Notes: generated by a model from the letters alone, not told the origin. A stretch of DNA of 64,000 nt from Paenibacillus sp. PK3_47 (GCF_023520895.1 NZ_CP026029.1:4216001-4280000); one strand, 5' to 3'. Counted from the first letter of the stretch, positions 33,984 through 42,965 are shown. Program-made: numbers and translations.

Positions 33984-34349
33984 TACTCTTTATCCGTAGC
34001 AGGTGATCCAGCAAAGAGATCCGGTATCATTGGCTAAAGCCAGAGGAGTAAAGACAGCTGATGTTTTATGGGAAGCGCGAAAGAAAAGTTCAGAGTTAAT
34101 CGTAGTAAGAGCGCATATGCAGGAATATATCAATACATCAATGTATAAATGCAGAGTGTTGAGATAATTGAATCGTTCACTGCCTTAGTTGAACCTTACT
34201 CTATAGATGAGATGTTTTGTGAATTCACCGGATCGATGCATTTGTCTGCAAACAGTGCTTACGATTTAGATGAAACAAATACAGACCAAAATTTATAGTG
34301 AAACAGGCATCTATGCTCGTGCTGGAATTGGAGAGAGTACAAAAATAAT
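33984..34349 (+). pseudogene. Decayed Y-family DNA polymerase (UmuC/UvrX-like) remnant
   Basis: Fragments of a lesion-bypass polymerase are readable in shifting frames: AGDPAKRSGI at about 33999, LAKARGVKTADVLWEARKK from about 34030, IVVRAHMQEYIN, then EPYSIDEMFCEFTGSMHL at about 34193-34247, and finally YSETGIYARAGIGES at about 34290-34340. These match, in order, the conserved VVGDPxxRxG, SxxxK.xGI, HMxxYI, YSIDExF and GIGxN regions of UmuC/YqjW/UvrX. Several frameshifts and stops make it non-functional, and the C-terminal half is gone. Confidence 0.75.
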
Positions 34350-34380
34350 ACATCGTCAAAAAACGTAATTGCTTACATAA

Positions 34381-34409
34381 ACATCGTTAATGGACGATGT
34401 ATTTTATTT
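34381..34409 (+). terminator. Small hairpin, possible weak terminator
   Basis: ACATCGT and ACGATGT with a 6-nt loop are followed by ATTTTATTT on the plus strand. It lies just beyond the 3' end of the minus-strand stalk-domain gene. Confidence 0.35.
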
Positions 34410-34427
34410 GAAAACAGAAAATAGAAT

Positions 34428-34871
34428 TTACTTAGCAAAATTAATGTTTATGGTTGCATCATTTGCTGTTTTATCCCACGTAACACTTGCACCCAATGCC
34501 TCAGAAATAAATCGTAAATTCACATAGAATATATTGCTTGTCGGTTCAAGTGATGGTGCTTGGTTAAGAACCACCTTCTCCCCGTTTAAAAATGCATCAT
34601 AAGAATTATTGGTTAAGACTATAAGTTTGTTATCTTTTGAAGCCGTCACTGTTTTTGTACTGTTATCCCATTCAATTGCCATACCATACTTTTCAAATAT
34701 TGGACGCATGGGGACAAGCGTAGTTCCAAGATAAGTGACATTCGCATAAATATCTAACTTTTCTCCATTGATGTAAATGTTCGGATTGCTTCGTGAAGCA
34801 AAGACGCTTGTCCCCCCCATCATTAATGTTATAACAGTAGCGAACGCAAATGCTTTACTTAAAGCCTTCAT
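34428..34871 (-). CDS. Secreted copper-amine-oxidase-N (stalk) domain protein
   Basis: A 147-residue exported protein: a signal peptide (about 1-25, ending SVFAS) then one copper amine oxidase N-terminal-like domain with the usual YINGEKLDI, GTTLVPMRPIFEKYG and VNLRFISEALGASVTWD repeats. These domains are common in Paenibacillus surface proteins and do not imply oxidase activity. RBS AGGAGGAAGCAT. It is AT-rich compared with the flanking metabolic genes and lies downstream of a terminator hairpin. Confidence 0.85.
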   Translation of the reverse strand: MKALSKAFAFATVITLMMGGTSVFASRSNPNIYINGEKLDIYANVTYLGTTLVPMRPIFEKYGMAIEWDNSTKTVTASKDNKLIVLTNNSYDAFLNGEKVVLNQAPSLEPTSNIFYVNLRFISEALGASVTWDKTANDATININFAK

Positions 34872-34883
34872 ATGCTTCCTCCT

Positions 34884-34925
34884 AAAAATTGAGTGGACAA
34901 TAGATGTTTAGATCTATTGTCCACT
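34884..34925 (-). terminator. Terminator after the unknown secreted protein gene
   Basis: A perfect 14-bp stem AGTGGACAATAGAT/ATCTATTGTCCACT with the loop GTTTAG. On the minus strand it is followed by CAATTTTTAG. Confidence 0.8.
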
Positions 34926-34928
34926 ATT

Positions 34929-36104
34929 TTAATTGTATATGTCACTATTTACAACAATTGTAATTACATTATTTCCACTTACAGTCACATTTGAATGATC
35001 GTTTAGTGGTCCCGATAAGACGCTGCTAGAAATAGGTGTTCCATCTACTTTAATATTTGAAAATGTCGTTTTGTTCTTTCCTGTGTCATTTAATGACCAA
35101 ACTGTTGACAGCAGTTTCCATCTACTTATTGAAGCGATATTCCAGCTTGCATTTGATTCCATTATCGTAATATTCGGTGTGTCTTTAAGTGTATAGCCAC
35201 CAAGTGTCGGGCAAATCGATGTCCCGTCAATTTTAATTCTTACTTTTCCGTTGTAATTGTACCAAAAATACATTAAAGGAGCTGTACCAGGCTTGTATCC
35301 ATTTTTAGATTGCACTTCTTTATAATTTGGATCAAATGTCGCACTTTGATATTGATCCCAACCAGTATTTGTCTCGCTAACGTATGGTCTATTCTTTTTC
35401 TTAAGAATAATTACTGGCTTCCACCCGTAAGATGTAGAACTCGGGCCTAAATTATTATATAGTTCTACTCCCATGTCCGCTGCCCAAGAACCAATACCAT
35501 CAGCAACAGTAGTGGTATATTCAAATCCGCCATAATTGAAAGCAATGTGGTTCGGTCTGTCCAGACTCACTATACTACTGTCTGCTAACGGTAGTTGCAT
35601 AAGTGCCATAAGATAGCTACCAGTAGCATTAACATTCATTCGGCCACCTACACCATCTCCAATAAAGCCTGCCCTAAGTGCAACATCGCCACTTTTGGCT
35701 TGATCAAACTCTTCAACATTACTAGTCAGAAAACTTTCTACATTGCTATCTTTTTTATCGACCACCAAAAGTTGGGGTTCAGCACTTGCGGATTCTTCAT
35801 AAAAATAAGTGTAGTTTTCATCAAAAGTAATGTAATCATAAGTAGTTGGGTCAGAACTTTTTGCAAATGCTGTATTGCTTATGGCTTTACTATTTCTTTC
35901 TTCTCTAACAGCGTTTTGTGCAATTTGCAGTATTGTCGATAGTTGATTGTCTGCAACTTTTTGAGTCTCTTGATGCACTACCTTGATTTCTTCTAACTCA
36001 AGGTTTGAAAGTGTTAGTTCACCTTCTTCAGCATTTACAGATAAAGGGGATAAAGCAAAGCTTGAAACGAGAAACAGTGATAATATTTTTTTACTGTAAT
36101 TCAT
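34929..36104 (-). CDS. Secreted protein of unknown function
   Basis: A 391-residue protein with a clear signal peptide (SLFLVSSFALSPLSVNAEEG, cleavage near residue 25). The central part, FIGDGVGGRMNVNATGSYLM and IVSLDRPNHIAFNYGGFEY (about 150-215), looks like a beta-sandwich and may be related to YrpD-like secreted proteins; I am not sure of that. The C-terminal ~120 residues are rich in Asn, Ser and Thr. There is no Cys pair or enzyme motif I can name. AT-rich, like the rest of this patch. RBS AAGGAGG. Confidence 0.7.
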   Translation of the reverse strand: MNYSKKILSLFLVSSFALSPLSVNAEEGELTLSNLELEEIKVVHQETQKVADNQLSTILQIAQNAVREERNSKAISNTAFAKSSDPTTYDYITFDENYTYFYEESASAEPQLLVVDKKDSNVESFLTSNVEEFDQAKSGDVALRAGFIGDGVGGRMNVNATGSYLMALMQLPLADSSIVSLDRPNHIAFNYGGFEYTTTVADGIGSWAADMGVELYNNLGPSSTSYGWKPVIILKKKNRPYVSETNTGWDQYQSATFDPNYKEVQSKNGYKPGTAPLMYFWYNYNGKVRIKIDGTSICPTLGGYTLKDTPNITIMESNASWNIASISRWKLLSTVWSLNDTGKNKTTFSNIKVDGTPISSSVLSGPLNDHSNVTVSGNNVITIVVNSDIYN

Positions 36105-36277
36105 ATAATTACCTCCTTGTTGGAAAAAAGTAATTATATGGTTAATATAGAGAAGAAAATAGTATTTTTGTTATTGTTAGTATTTGTTAATATGACTATA
36201 ATATTTCGTTTCTATCGATACTATTTAAATCTTGAAATATTATATAACAACTGCTACGCAGTTTATAAGTAGATTCT

Positions 36278-36433
36278 TTAGACGAACAAACGGAGAAGTC
36301 AATACTACATATCTTTGACAGATTACATCAACAAGGAATGACACTAATTATTGTTACTCATGACAATGCCTTCTCAAGTCATTGTCAACATGTGTACGAA
36401 CTGACTTATAAAGCTCTACATTATAAAAACTAA
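36278..36433 (+). pseudogene. ABC transporter ATP-binding domain remnant
   Basis: A 51-codon fragment beginning LDEQTEKSILHIFDRLH and continuing through MTLIIVTHDNAFSSHCQHV to a stop. This is the end of Walker B, the D-loop and the switch His (THD) of a MacB/LolD-type ATPase; the Walker A and signature parts are absent. No start codon or RBS. The rest of 36105-36534 shows nothing else. Confidence 0.7.
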
Positions 36434-36534
36434 AAGAATAAGTGTTACTTCATCCAAAATAAAATTTATATACCATATTTGATGTATTACTTTGGGCAGC
36501 GATTCTTCAAATGAGAAACGCTGCTTTTTTGCTG

Positions 36535-37383
36535 TTAATGCTTAGCCGCCTCCTTCAGCTTCATATCCCTGAATTTCTTGGGCGTAAAGCCCGTAACTTT
36601 ACGGAATTCCGTGATGAAGTTGGTATAGTTCTGGAATCCGGACTGGAAGCAGGCTTCGGTGACGTTTTTGCCTTCGGCCAGCAGGATGCGGGAGAGGGAG
36701 ATGCGTTTCAGCAGAATGTAGCGGAAGATCGTCGTGCCGGTCTCTGCTTTGAAAATATGACAGAGATGGTATTTGTTCAGGGCCAATGCAGCCGCAATCT
36801 GGTCGAGGGTCAGCGCTTCGAGAATATGCTCATCCACATAAGTGATAATCTCCCTGACGTTAGGCGGATAATGGGCGGCGGCGCTGTCCCTCAGGTCCTC
36901 CTGCTGGAACAGAGTGTTCACCATCACGAGAATCTGCAGCAGACGGGAGTGGATCAGCAGATCATTGCCGAACCCGCCGGAATCGCGCGCCTCATGCATC
37001 TCCTTTACCAGCCTCGTGAACAGCATGACCTGCTCCGGTTCCAGCCGGATGGCATTTCTCGTCCCGATCTCCCGTCTGACAAAGCAGGTGGTCAAATCGG
37101 TCTGTTCCGTTGAATACTGGTGGAGAAAGGTGGGAGGGATGTGGATATATATTCTTTTATAATATTCGTTCGTTAAAAGTACGGCCTTGTGCATCTCGAG
37201 ATCATTGCAGATCATCAAGGTGCCGGGCTGGATCGGGTAACAGGAGTCGTGCACGTAAAAGTTAAGGTCACCTTCCAGCAAAAGATACAGCTCATAATGC
37301 TCATGAATATGAAAATCGCGGTTAAAGGGCTTCCGGGTAACCAGTGTTTCAAAATCCAATTCGCCTGAGACCAAAATGTCCAT
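36535..37383 (-). CDS. AraC-family transcriptional regulator
   Basis: A 282-residue regulator: an N-terminal cupin-like sensing domain (HIHEHYELYLLLEGDLNFY, near residues 25-43) and a C-terminal pair of helix-turn-helix motifs (LTLDQIAAALALNKYHLCHI and VTEACFQSGFQNYTNFITEF). Such proteins usually respond to sugars. It sits between the secreted-protein patch and the uronate operon, separated from uxaC by a terminator, so it is transcribed on its own. Control of the GH115 or uxu genes is plausible but not shown. Confidence 0.88.
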   Translation of the reverse strand: MDILVSGELDFETLVTRKPFNRDFHIHEHYELYLLLEGDLNFYVHDSCYPIQPGTLMICNDLEMHKAVLLTNEYYKRIYIHIPPTFLHQYSTEQTDLTTCFVRREIGTRNAIRLEPEQVMLFTRLVKEMHEARDSGGFGNDLLIHSRLLQILVMVNTLFQQEDLRDSAAAHYPPNVREIITYVDEHILEALTLDQIAAALALNKYHLCHIFKAETGTTIFRYILLKRISLSRILLAEGKNVTEACFQSGFQNYTNFITEFRKVTGFTPKKFRDMKLKEAAKH

Positions 37384-37458
37384 ATCAAAGTACCCCTGTT
37401 ATAAAATATCGATGCGGCTATACATACAACCATAATAACTTTTGGCGGCCTAATTATC

Positions 37459-37503
37459 AAAAAAAGCCTTTCCCCGCAACCGGTACGGCGCTGAGAAAGG
37501 CTT
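37459..37503 (-). terminator. Terminator of the uxu operon
   Basis: On the minus strand AAGCCTTTCTC and GGAAAGGCTT pair around an interior G/C-rich segment; TTTTTTT follows. Confidence 0.82.
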
Positions 37504-37548
37504 CAAGGTCACACAAGGTGCAGAGCAGTCTGCAGATGCAGACCTGAA

Positions 37549-38964
37549 TCAGGCTTCCGCTACCGGGAACTGGAAATACTCCTTGGCATTGCGGTAGCAG
37601 ATGTCCTGAACGATGCCTCCCAGGAACTCAAGGTCCCCCGGAGCTTCGCCGCTCACCACCCAGCCTCCGATCAGATTGCAGAGAATCCGGCGGAAATACT
37701 CATGGCGCGTATAGGACAGGAAGGATCTGGAGTCGGTCAGCATACCCACAAAGCAGCTCAGCAGTCCCAGGTTCGACAAGGAGGTCATTTGCTTGATCAT
37801 GCCGTCCTTCTGGTCGTTGTACCACCATCCGGAGCCGAACTGGATTTTTCCTTTAATTCCGCTTCCCTGAAAAGAGCCGGCCATCGCCGCCAGCACATCA
37901 TTATGTCCTGCGTTCAGATTGTACAGAATCGTTCTAGGAAGCTCATTCGTCCGGTCCAGCCCGTCCAGCAATTTGTACAGGCTATCAGCGAAGCTGCCGT
38001 CTCCGATCGTGTCAAAGCCCGTATCCGGACCCAGCGCGCTGAACATGCGCGTATTGGGATTGCGGATTGCTCCAATATGCAGCTGCATAGCCCAGCCGTG
38101 GGCGGCATATTTGCGGCCCATGGCCAGGAATAACGCAGTAGTGTACTGGTCGCTTTCCAGCCGGGTTAAGGCTTCGCCCTTCAGGCGTTTGCTGAAGATG
38201 GTCTCCAGGACGGACGCCGTTGCTTCCGCAAAGGGAAGATGCGAGAACGCATGGTCAGAGATTTTGCAGCCATGGGCGTCAAAGTATTCAATCCGTTCCA
38301 GCAAAGCACGTTCCATAGCGGCATAAGAAGTGATCTCATAGCCAACCGCCTGCTCCAGGCTGTGGACATAATCCGCGAAGGTGTCCAGATCGATCTGCAG
38401 GGCTTTGTCCGGCCGGAAGGTCGGTGTGACCCCGGTTTTGAACGCCTGCTGTCCGGCAATCTGCCCATGATAGCGGAGGTCGTCGATGGGATCATCGGTC
38501 GTGCAGATCCACTGCACATTGGAGCGGGTAATCAGCCCCTGGGCTGAGAAGCTGTCCGTGGCAATAAGTGCATTACAATGATCGTAAATGCGCTGCCAGT
38601 TCTGCGGGGTAAGCGGCTCCTCTACGCCGAAGTAGGCCTTCAGCTCCAGTGCAGACCAATGGTACAGCGGATTGCCGACCGTAAAGGGCAGCACCCCGCT
38701 CCACTTGGCAAACTTTTCGGCATCAGATGCATCGCCGGTAATATATTTTTCTTCCACACCGAACGTTCTGAGCGCGCGTCATTTATAATGATCTCCGCCC
38801 AGCCAGACCTCTGTAATACTGCCAAAGCGTTTGTTCTCTGCAATGGCTTTCGGGTCCAGATGGCAATGGTAGTCGATAATGGGGAGGTGTTTGGCATACT
38901 CATGGTACAGTATCCGGGCTTCCTCAGACTGCAGCAGAAAATCCTCTTGAATGAGTCCCTTCAT
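37549..38964 (-). pseudogene. uxaC: Glucuronate isomerase interrupted by an in-frame TGA
   Basis: Codes for UxaC (about 471 residues), which isomerises glucuronate to fructuronate. The N-terminal [13 protein letters not shown] holds metal ligands; the C-terminal part runs intact from FGVEEKYITGDASD to the end. In between, the codon at 38779-38781 is TGA where relatives have Trp (GGDHYK-W-R-A-x-R). No frameshift is involved: both halves are in the same frame, so a single TGG-to-TGA change explains it. Gene order uxuA-uxuB-uxaC with 20-bp spacing shows a working operon otherwise. Recent inactivation, readthrough or a sequence error must be considered. Confidence 0.85.
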
Positions 38965-38984
38965 CTCTCATGCTCCCTTACCTT

Positions 38985-40595
38985 TTATTTCAGATACTTC
39001 TCCAGTGTGCTTCTTACCGCTCCGGGACCGGCCAGCATTTCCAGGAACATGCCTTCGATCTTGCCGCCGAGGCCGATCCCGTACAAATGAACACCAAAAA
39101 GCTGCTCATCCTCCAGAATCGCCCGGATGTTCGCGCTCTTGTCCCCGAGAGACACGCCCTGCAAATGACCCTGCAGCGATTCCAGCAGCGGATCTGGACT
39201 GAGTGTAAAAGCTTCGCCTTCGTCATTTACGCCAAGCAGGTAGCGGCACCAGGTGGCGATAGCCAGCGGAACCGCGGTCAGTGAAGCCGGATCAAGGTCT
39301 TCTCTGCGGACATAGGATTTGATGGTTTCGCCGAAGCGGATGCCTACCTTTTGGGAGGTATCTGTAGCAATGCGCTGCGGGGTATCCGGAATAAACGGGT
39401 TGGCAAAACGCTCGGTCAGTACTTCATCGAGGAACTGCTTCGGACTTAAGATGCCCGGGTCCACGACAACCGGCAGACCTTCCCTGTAACCGATAATTTC
39501 AACGAATTTGCGCAGTGTATCATCCTTCATCTCATCGGCAATCAGAGTGTAACCGAGCAGGCATCCCGATACGGCAAGGGCTGTATGTAATGGATTCAGA
39601 CAGGTGGTCACCTTCATGGTTTCCACCTTATTTACCGTATCACGGTCGGTAAAAATAATACCCGCTTCCTCAAGGGCCGGGCGGCCGTTCGTGAACTTGT
39701 CTTCAATGACCAGGTATTCGCTGATCTCTGCGTTGACGAAAGGCGCAGTATATGTGTTCTTGGAGGTCACGATAATGTCCATTTCACCGATACCCTGTTC
39801 CAGCAGCGCAGCCTGAACCGTCTCTGACGGGCGGGGTGTAATTTTGTCGATCATGGACAGAGGGAAGGTGATCAGCTGCTCATTCTCCAGATAGCTGACA
39901 AAGCCGTCTTCCACCAGTCCTTTGGCTGCCCATTCCTTGGCGATGGTGACCATGCCGTTCTTCAGCTTATCGCCGTTGTGGGAGCAGTTGTCCATGCTGA
40001 CAAAGGTCATCGGATAGGCCCCCTTCAGATACCTCTTGTATGCAAGAGAAGAGACAATGCTCATGGCATGCAACGGCTGTTCCGGACCGCCTTCAATGTC
40101 CTTCTTAACAATGCCCAGATATTGCCCGTCAGGGCCTGTCAGCGAGTACCCTTTCTCTGTGATCGTAAAGCTGGCCATCTGCAGACTGGGATTTTCGAAG
40201 ATCTCTTTCAGCCGGCGGTCATCTTCTTCACGGTTCTTATCCGCTGCAATGCCTTCGGTGATGCTGCTGATGATTTTCTTCTGGAAACCGCCCTTCGCGT
40301 TCATCAGCACGAGCAGGGTCAGGTTGTCATAAGGTTTATAGACCTTATCGATCATCTCAAAATCAAAGGTCTCTGCAGCGATGATGCCGGTATCCGCCCT
40401 GCCGTTATCCAGCAGCTTCTGGTGGGCATTCGCAACGAATCCGCGGAAAATATTGCCTGCGCCGAAATGTATCCATTCCGGGCGCAGCTCAGTATTCTTG
40501 GCTACCTGTTCAAGATTGAATTGCGGAAGCTCAACTCCCGCGGCAGTCCAGGCTTCTTGTTCTTCCCGGATGCTGTCTCTGGTGAGGCGCAGCAT
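38985..40595 (-). CDS. uxuB: Fructuronate reductase / D-mannonate oxidoreductase
   Basis: A 536-residue polyol/uronate dehydrogenase of the mannitol dehydrogenase family. The Rossmann start is IHFGAGNIFRGFVANAHQ near residue 41; the catalytic region SMDNCSHNGDKLK lies near 200, and TCLNPLHTALAV near 345 contains the His. It reduces fructuronate to mannonate using NADH. The stop of uxuA directly abuts its start (no gap). Tagaturonate as substrate cannot be excluded, but the neighbouring uxuA favours fructuronate. Confidence 0.9.
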   Translation of the reverse strand: MLRLTRDSIREEQEAWTAAGVELPQFNLEQVAKNTELRPEWIHFGAGNIFRGFVANAHQKLLDNGRADTGIIAAETFDFEMIDKVYKPYDNLTLLVLMNAKGGFQKKIISSITEGIAADKNREEDDRRLKEIFENPSLQMASFTITEKGYSLTGPDGQYLGIVKKDIEGGPEQPLHAMSIVSSLAYKRYLKGAYPMTFVSMDNCSHNGDKLKNGMVTIAKEWAAKGLVEDGFVSYLENEQLITFPLSMIDKITPRPSETVQAALLEQGIGEMDIIVTSKNTYTAPFVNAEISEYLVIEDKFTNGRPALEEAGIIFTDRDTVNKVETMKVTTCLNPLHTALAVSGCLLGYTLIADEMKDDTLRKFVEIIGYREGLPVVVDPGILSPKQFLDEVLTERFANPFIPDTPQRIATDTSQKVGIRFGETIKSYVRREDLDPASLTAVPLAIATWCRYLLGVNDEGEAFTLSPDPLLESLQGHLQGVSLGDKSANIRAILEDEQLFGVHLYGIGLGGKIEGMFLEMLAGPGAVRSTLEKYLK

Positions 40596-41672
40596 TTATT
40601 GGGCCTCCTTAACATTCTCCAGACTGTCCCAGACGCCGAGCAGATACATGATGCCCATCGCTCTGTCGTACAGGCCATACCCCGGACGGCAGTTCTTTTC
40701 TTCGCCCCACAGATGGCGGCCGTGGTCCGGACGGACGTAACCGGTATAACCGCTCTCATGATAGGCTTTGACCACTTCAGGCACATCGACGCTGCCGTCG
40801 CGGCCGCGGTGGGATACCTCAATAAAGTCCCCGTTATCGAATACCTTCACATTGCGGATATGGGCAAAATAAATGCGGTCATGGAACTCGCGGATCATGG
40901 CCGGCAGATCGTTCTGCGGGTTGGTACCGAGCGAGCCGGTACAGAAGGTCAGGCCGTTATACGGGCTTGGAACCATATCCAGGAACCGGCGGATAGTGTC
41001 GCGGCTGCGGATAATGCGCGGCAGGCCAAAGATCGGCCAGGCCGGATCGTCAGGGTGGATGGCCATTTTGATGTCCATCTCTTCACATACCGGAATAATC
41101 CGCTCCAGGAAGTACTTGAGGTTGTCGAACAGGATATCTTCAGTCACACCCGCATAAGCGGCGAACAGCTCATCAAGCCTGGCCAGACGCTCCGGCTCCC
41201 AGCCCGGCATGGTGAACTCTCCGGCGCCTTTCAGAATCCGGTCGACCATTTCGCGCGGGTTATCGGTAATGGCAGCCTTTTCATAAAAGAGTGCGTTCGA
41301 TCCGTCCGGCAGCTCCTTGTACAGCTCAGTGCGCGTCCAGTCAAAGACAGGCATGAAATTATAGCAGATCACCTTAACGCCGACCTTGGCCAGCTTGCGG
41401 ATCGTATCTATATAAATATCGATATATTTATCACGGGACGGCAGGCCGATTTTGATATCATCATGAACGTTGACGCTTTCAACTACAGCAGTGCTGAACC
41501 CCTTGCTGGTGATCTGATCCGCCACTTCCTGGATCCGTTCCATTTCCCACACTTCTCCGGCCACCTTCTCGTGCAGGGACCAGACAATACCCATTACGCC
41601 CGGAATTTGCCGGACATGGTCAAGTGTAATATTGTCGTTGCCTTCGCCATACCATCTCCACGTCATGTTCAT
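40596..41672 (-). CDS. uxuA: Mannonate dehydratase
   Basis: A 358-residue TIM-barrel enzyme converting D-mannonate to 2-keto-3-deoxygluconate. Family marks are MTWRWYGEGND at the N-terminus, MAIHPDDPAWPIFGLPRI near residue 205 and FAHIRNVKV, YVRPDHGRHLWGEE near the C-terminus with metal ligands. It is the first gene of the minus-strand uronate operon, whose promoter region holds a palindromic GntR-type operator. KDG kinase and aldolase genes are not in the window. Confidence 0.94.
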   Translation of the reverse strand: MNMTWRWYGEGNDNITLDHVRQIPGVMGIVWSLHEKVAGEVWEMERIQEVADQITSKGFSTAVVESVNVHDDIKIGLPSRDKYIDIYIDTIRKLAKVGVKVICYNFMPVFDWTRTELYKELPDGSNALFYEKAAITDNPREMVDRILKGAGEFTMPGWEPERLARLDELFAAYAGVTEDILFDNLKYFLERIIPVCEEMDIKMAIHPDDPAWPIFGLPRIIRSRDTIRRFLDMVPSPYNGLTFCTGSLGTNPQNDLPAMIREFHDRIYFAHIRNVKVFDNGDFIEVSHRGRDGSVDVPEVVKAYHESGYTGYVRPDHGRHLWGEEKNCRPGYGLYDRAMGIMYLLGVWDSLENVKEAQ

Positions 41673-41705
41673 TGATAAAAGACCTCCTGTGAGCTTCGAT
41701 TGAGT

Positions 41706-41723
41706 AATCTTGTATACAAGATT
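41706..41723. promoter_or_regulatory. GntR-type operator in the uxuA promoter region
   Basis: AATCTTGTATACAAGATT is a perfect 18-bp palindrome 34 bp upstream of uxuA. Its core TTGTATACAA fits the FadR-subfamily pattern TNGTNNACNA. The divergent GntR gene is the natural partner. Confidence 0.7.
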
Positions 41724-41840
41724 TTCTTGATCATAAAATAAGCATGGTGCTTTGTCAACATAATTAAATCAAGGCACTCAGCGGGGGGACGGCGCATATA
41801 TTCTGTTTTTTTATGGATAATTTTATTTGTGATAAATTTT

Positions 41841-41850
41841 ATGTATACTA
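41841..41850. promoter_or_regulatory. Second operator-like half match near gntR
   Basis: ATGTATACTA has the same GTATAC core as the perfect palindrome upstream of uxuA, about 40 bp before the gntR start. It may allow autoregulation. Confidence 0.4.
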
Positions 41851-41888
41851 GTTGTATCTGTTATTAATTGTGGAAAGCAGGAGAAGCA

Positions 41889-42542
41889 ATGTCGATCAAA
41901 GCTGAAATTCTGAGTACGCTAAAACATGAGATCCTCACCCTGAACCTGAAGCCCGGCACCATCCTGAGTGAGACTTCACTTTCCGAGCAGTATCAGATTT
42001 CCCGGACACCGCTGCGCGATGTGCTCAAACAGCTTGCGCTGGAATCCTATACCGACATTTATCCGAAAAAAGGGAACATTGTCTCTTTTATCGATCTGGA
42101 GTCTGTTGAACAAATAACGTATCTGCGCAGCACACTGGAGAAGGAGATCCTCAAGGATTTGTCTGCCACCCTTACGTTGACCGGAGTGCATGAGCTTAGG
42201 GATATTCTGGAGAAGCAGAAGGAAACCATTGCGGGGGAGAGTGATATGGACGCTTTTCTCGCGTTGGACGACTCTTTCCACCGGGCCTTGTACAGGCTTG
42301 CCGGACGCGAATTTTTATGGAATCTGATCCAGCAGTCGAATGTGCACTATCTCAGGTACCGCCGGCTGCACATGCTGGAGAAGCAAAAGCTTGAGGGAAT
42401 CTGGAAGGAGCACCAATCCATACTGGAGCTGCTGGTACACAAGGATACGGAGCGGATCGGCCCCCTGATTCATCATCATCTCCGTGAGGATATCCATTCG
42501 CTGGATTTTCAGCACAATTACTCGGAGTATCTTAAAAGATAG
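41889..42542 (+). CDS. GntR-family (FadR/FCD) regulator of uronate genes
   Basis: A 217-residue regulator: an N-terminal winged helix (LSETSLSEQYQISRTPLRDVL) and a C-terminal all-helical FCD domain with likely metal/ligand His residues (DDSFHRALYRLAG, HHHLREDIHSLDF). It is divergent from uxuA and resembles UxuR/ExuR in size and arrangement. Fructuronate or a related uronate is the expected inducer. ATG 41889 preceded by CAGGAG is preferred to the in-frame TTG at 41868. Confidence 0.88.
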   Translation: MSIKAEILSTLKHEILTLNLKPGTILSETSLSEQYQISRTPLRDVLKQLALESYTDIYPKKGNIVSFIDLESVEQITYLRSTLEKEILKDLSATLTLTGVHELRDILEKQKETIAGESDMDAFLALDDSFHRALYRLAGREFLWNLIQQSNVHYLRYRRLHMLEKQKLEGIWKEHQSILELLVHKDTERIGPLIHHHLREDIHSLDFQHNYSEYLKR

Positions 42543-42578
42543 GCCGGCATACGATGCATACTGCAGGTTTTTACACAG

Positions 42579-42619
42579 AGCAGCTGCTCTTCCGTCAAGC
42601 GGAGGGCGGCTGCTTTTTT
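42579..42619 (+). terminator. Intrinsic terminator after the GntR gene
   Basis: Arms AGCAGCTGCTCTTCCG and CGGAGGGCGGCTGCT, mostly paired, with loop TCAAG and TTTTTT. Confidence 0.8.
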
Positions 42620-42646
42620 GTGGAGCGCGTATGGATGAAGCTGAGT

Positions 42647-42770
42647 GGAATTTCTCCCTCTAATTCTCTGAAAAATACTGGTATTACAATACTTGTTGGA
42701 AAAACTCCGCTTATATGAATTAAATGACTCCCTTACTGCTTTTATCCGCCTGATTAGCTGGAGAAATTCC
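42647..42770. repeat. Distant inverted repeat GGAATTTCTCC / GGAGAAATTCC
   Basis: A perfect 11-bp inverted pair at 42647-42657 and 42760-42770, with a related GGAGGAAATCC at about 42813, in a 420-bp stretch without genes. It could be a decayed dispersed intergenic repeat. Confidence 0.4.
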
Positions 42771-42878
42771 GACTAATGCTCATAAATGGTGAAAAAGGAG
42801 AGAAGTAGGTGGAGGAAATCCCGCTAAGCTCTACAAGCGCTCTCACTAAGATTGCACAATGTGTAATCAACTGCGGAG

Positions 42879-42907
42879 TTGACACAGGTACAAGCGACAG
42901 CTATATT
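42879..42907 (+). promoter_or_regulatory. Sigma-A promoter of the AAA ATPase gene
   Basis: Consensus TTGACA at 42879, an exact 17-bp spacer, then TATATT at 42902. It lies about 58 bp before the start codon at 42966. Confidence 0.8.
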
Positions 42908-42965
42908 ATTTTAATAGTAATTATTACGATTAAACTTCGGGAAGCGAACAAAGGAGCTTGTACCT

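Noticed and set aside
38779..38781. Selenocysteine at the uxaC TGA
   Set aside because: The aligned residue is a conserved Trp, not Cys, and no clear SECIS-type hairpin was noticed immediately downstream. A nonsense mutation is simpler.
39978..41675. 565-codon plus-strand frame opposite uxuB and uxuA
   Set aside because: Antisense shadow: both minus-strand genes are full-length recognisable enzymes in an operon.
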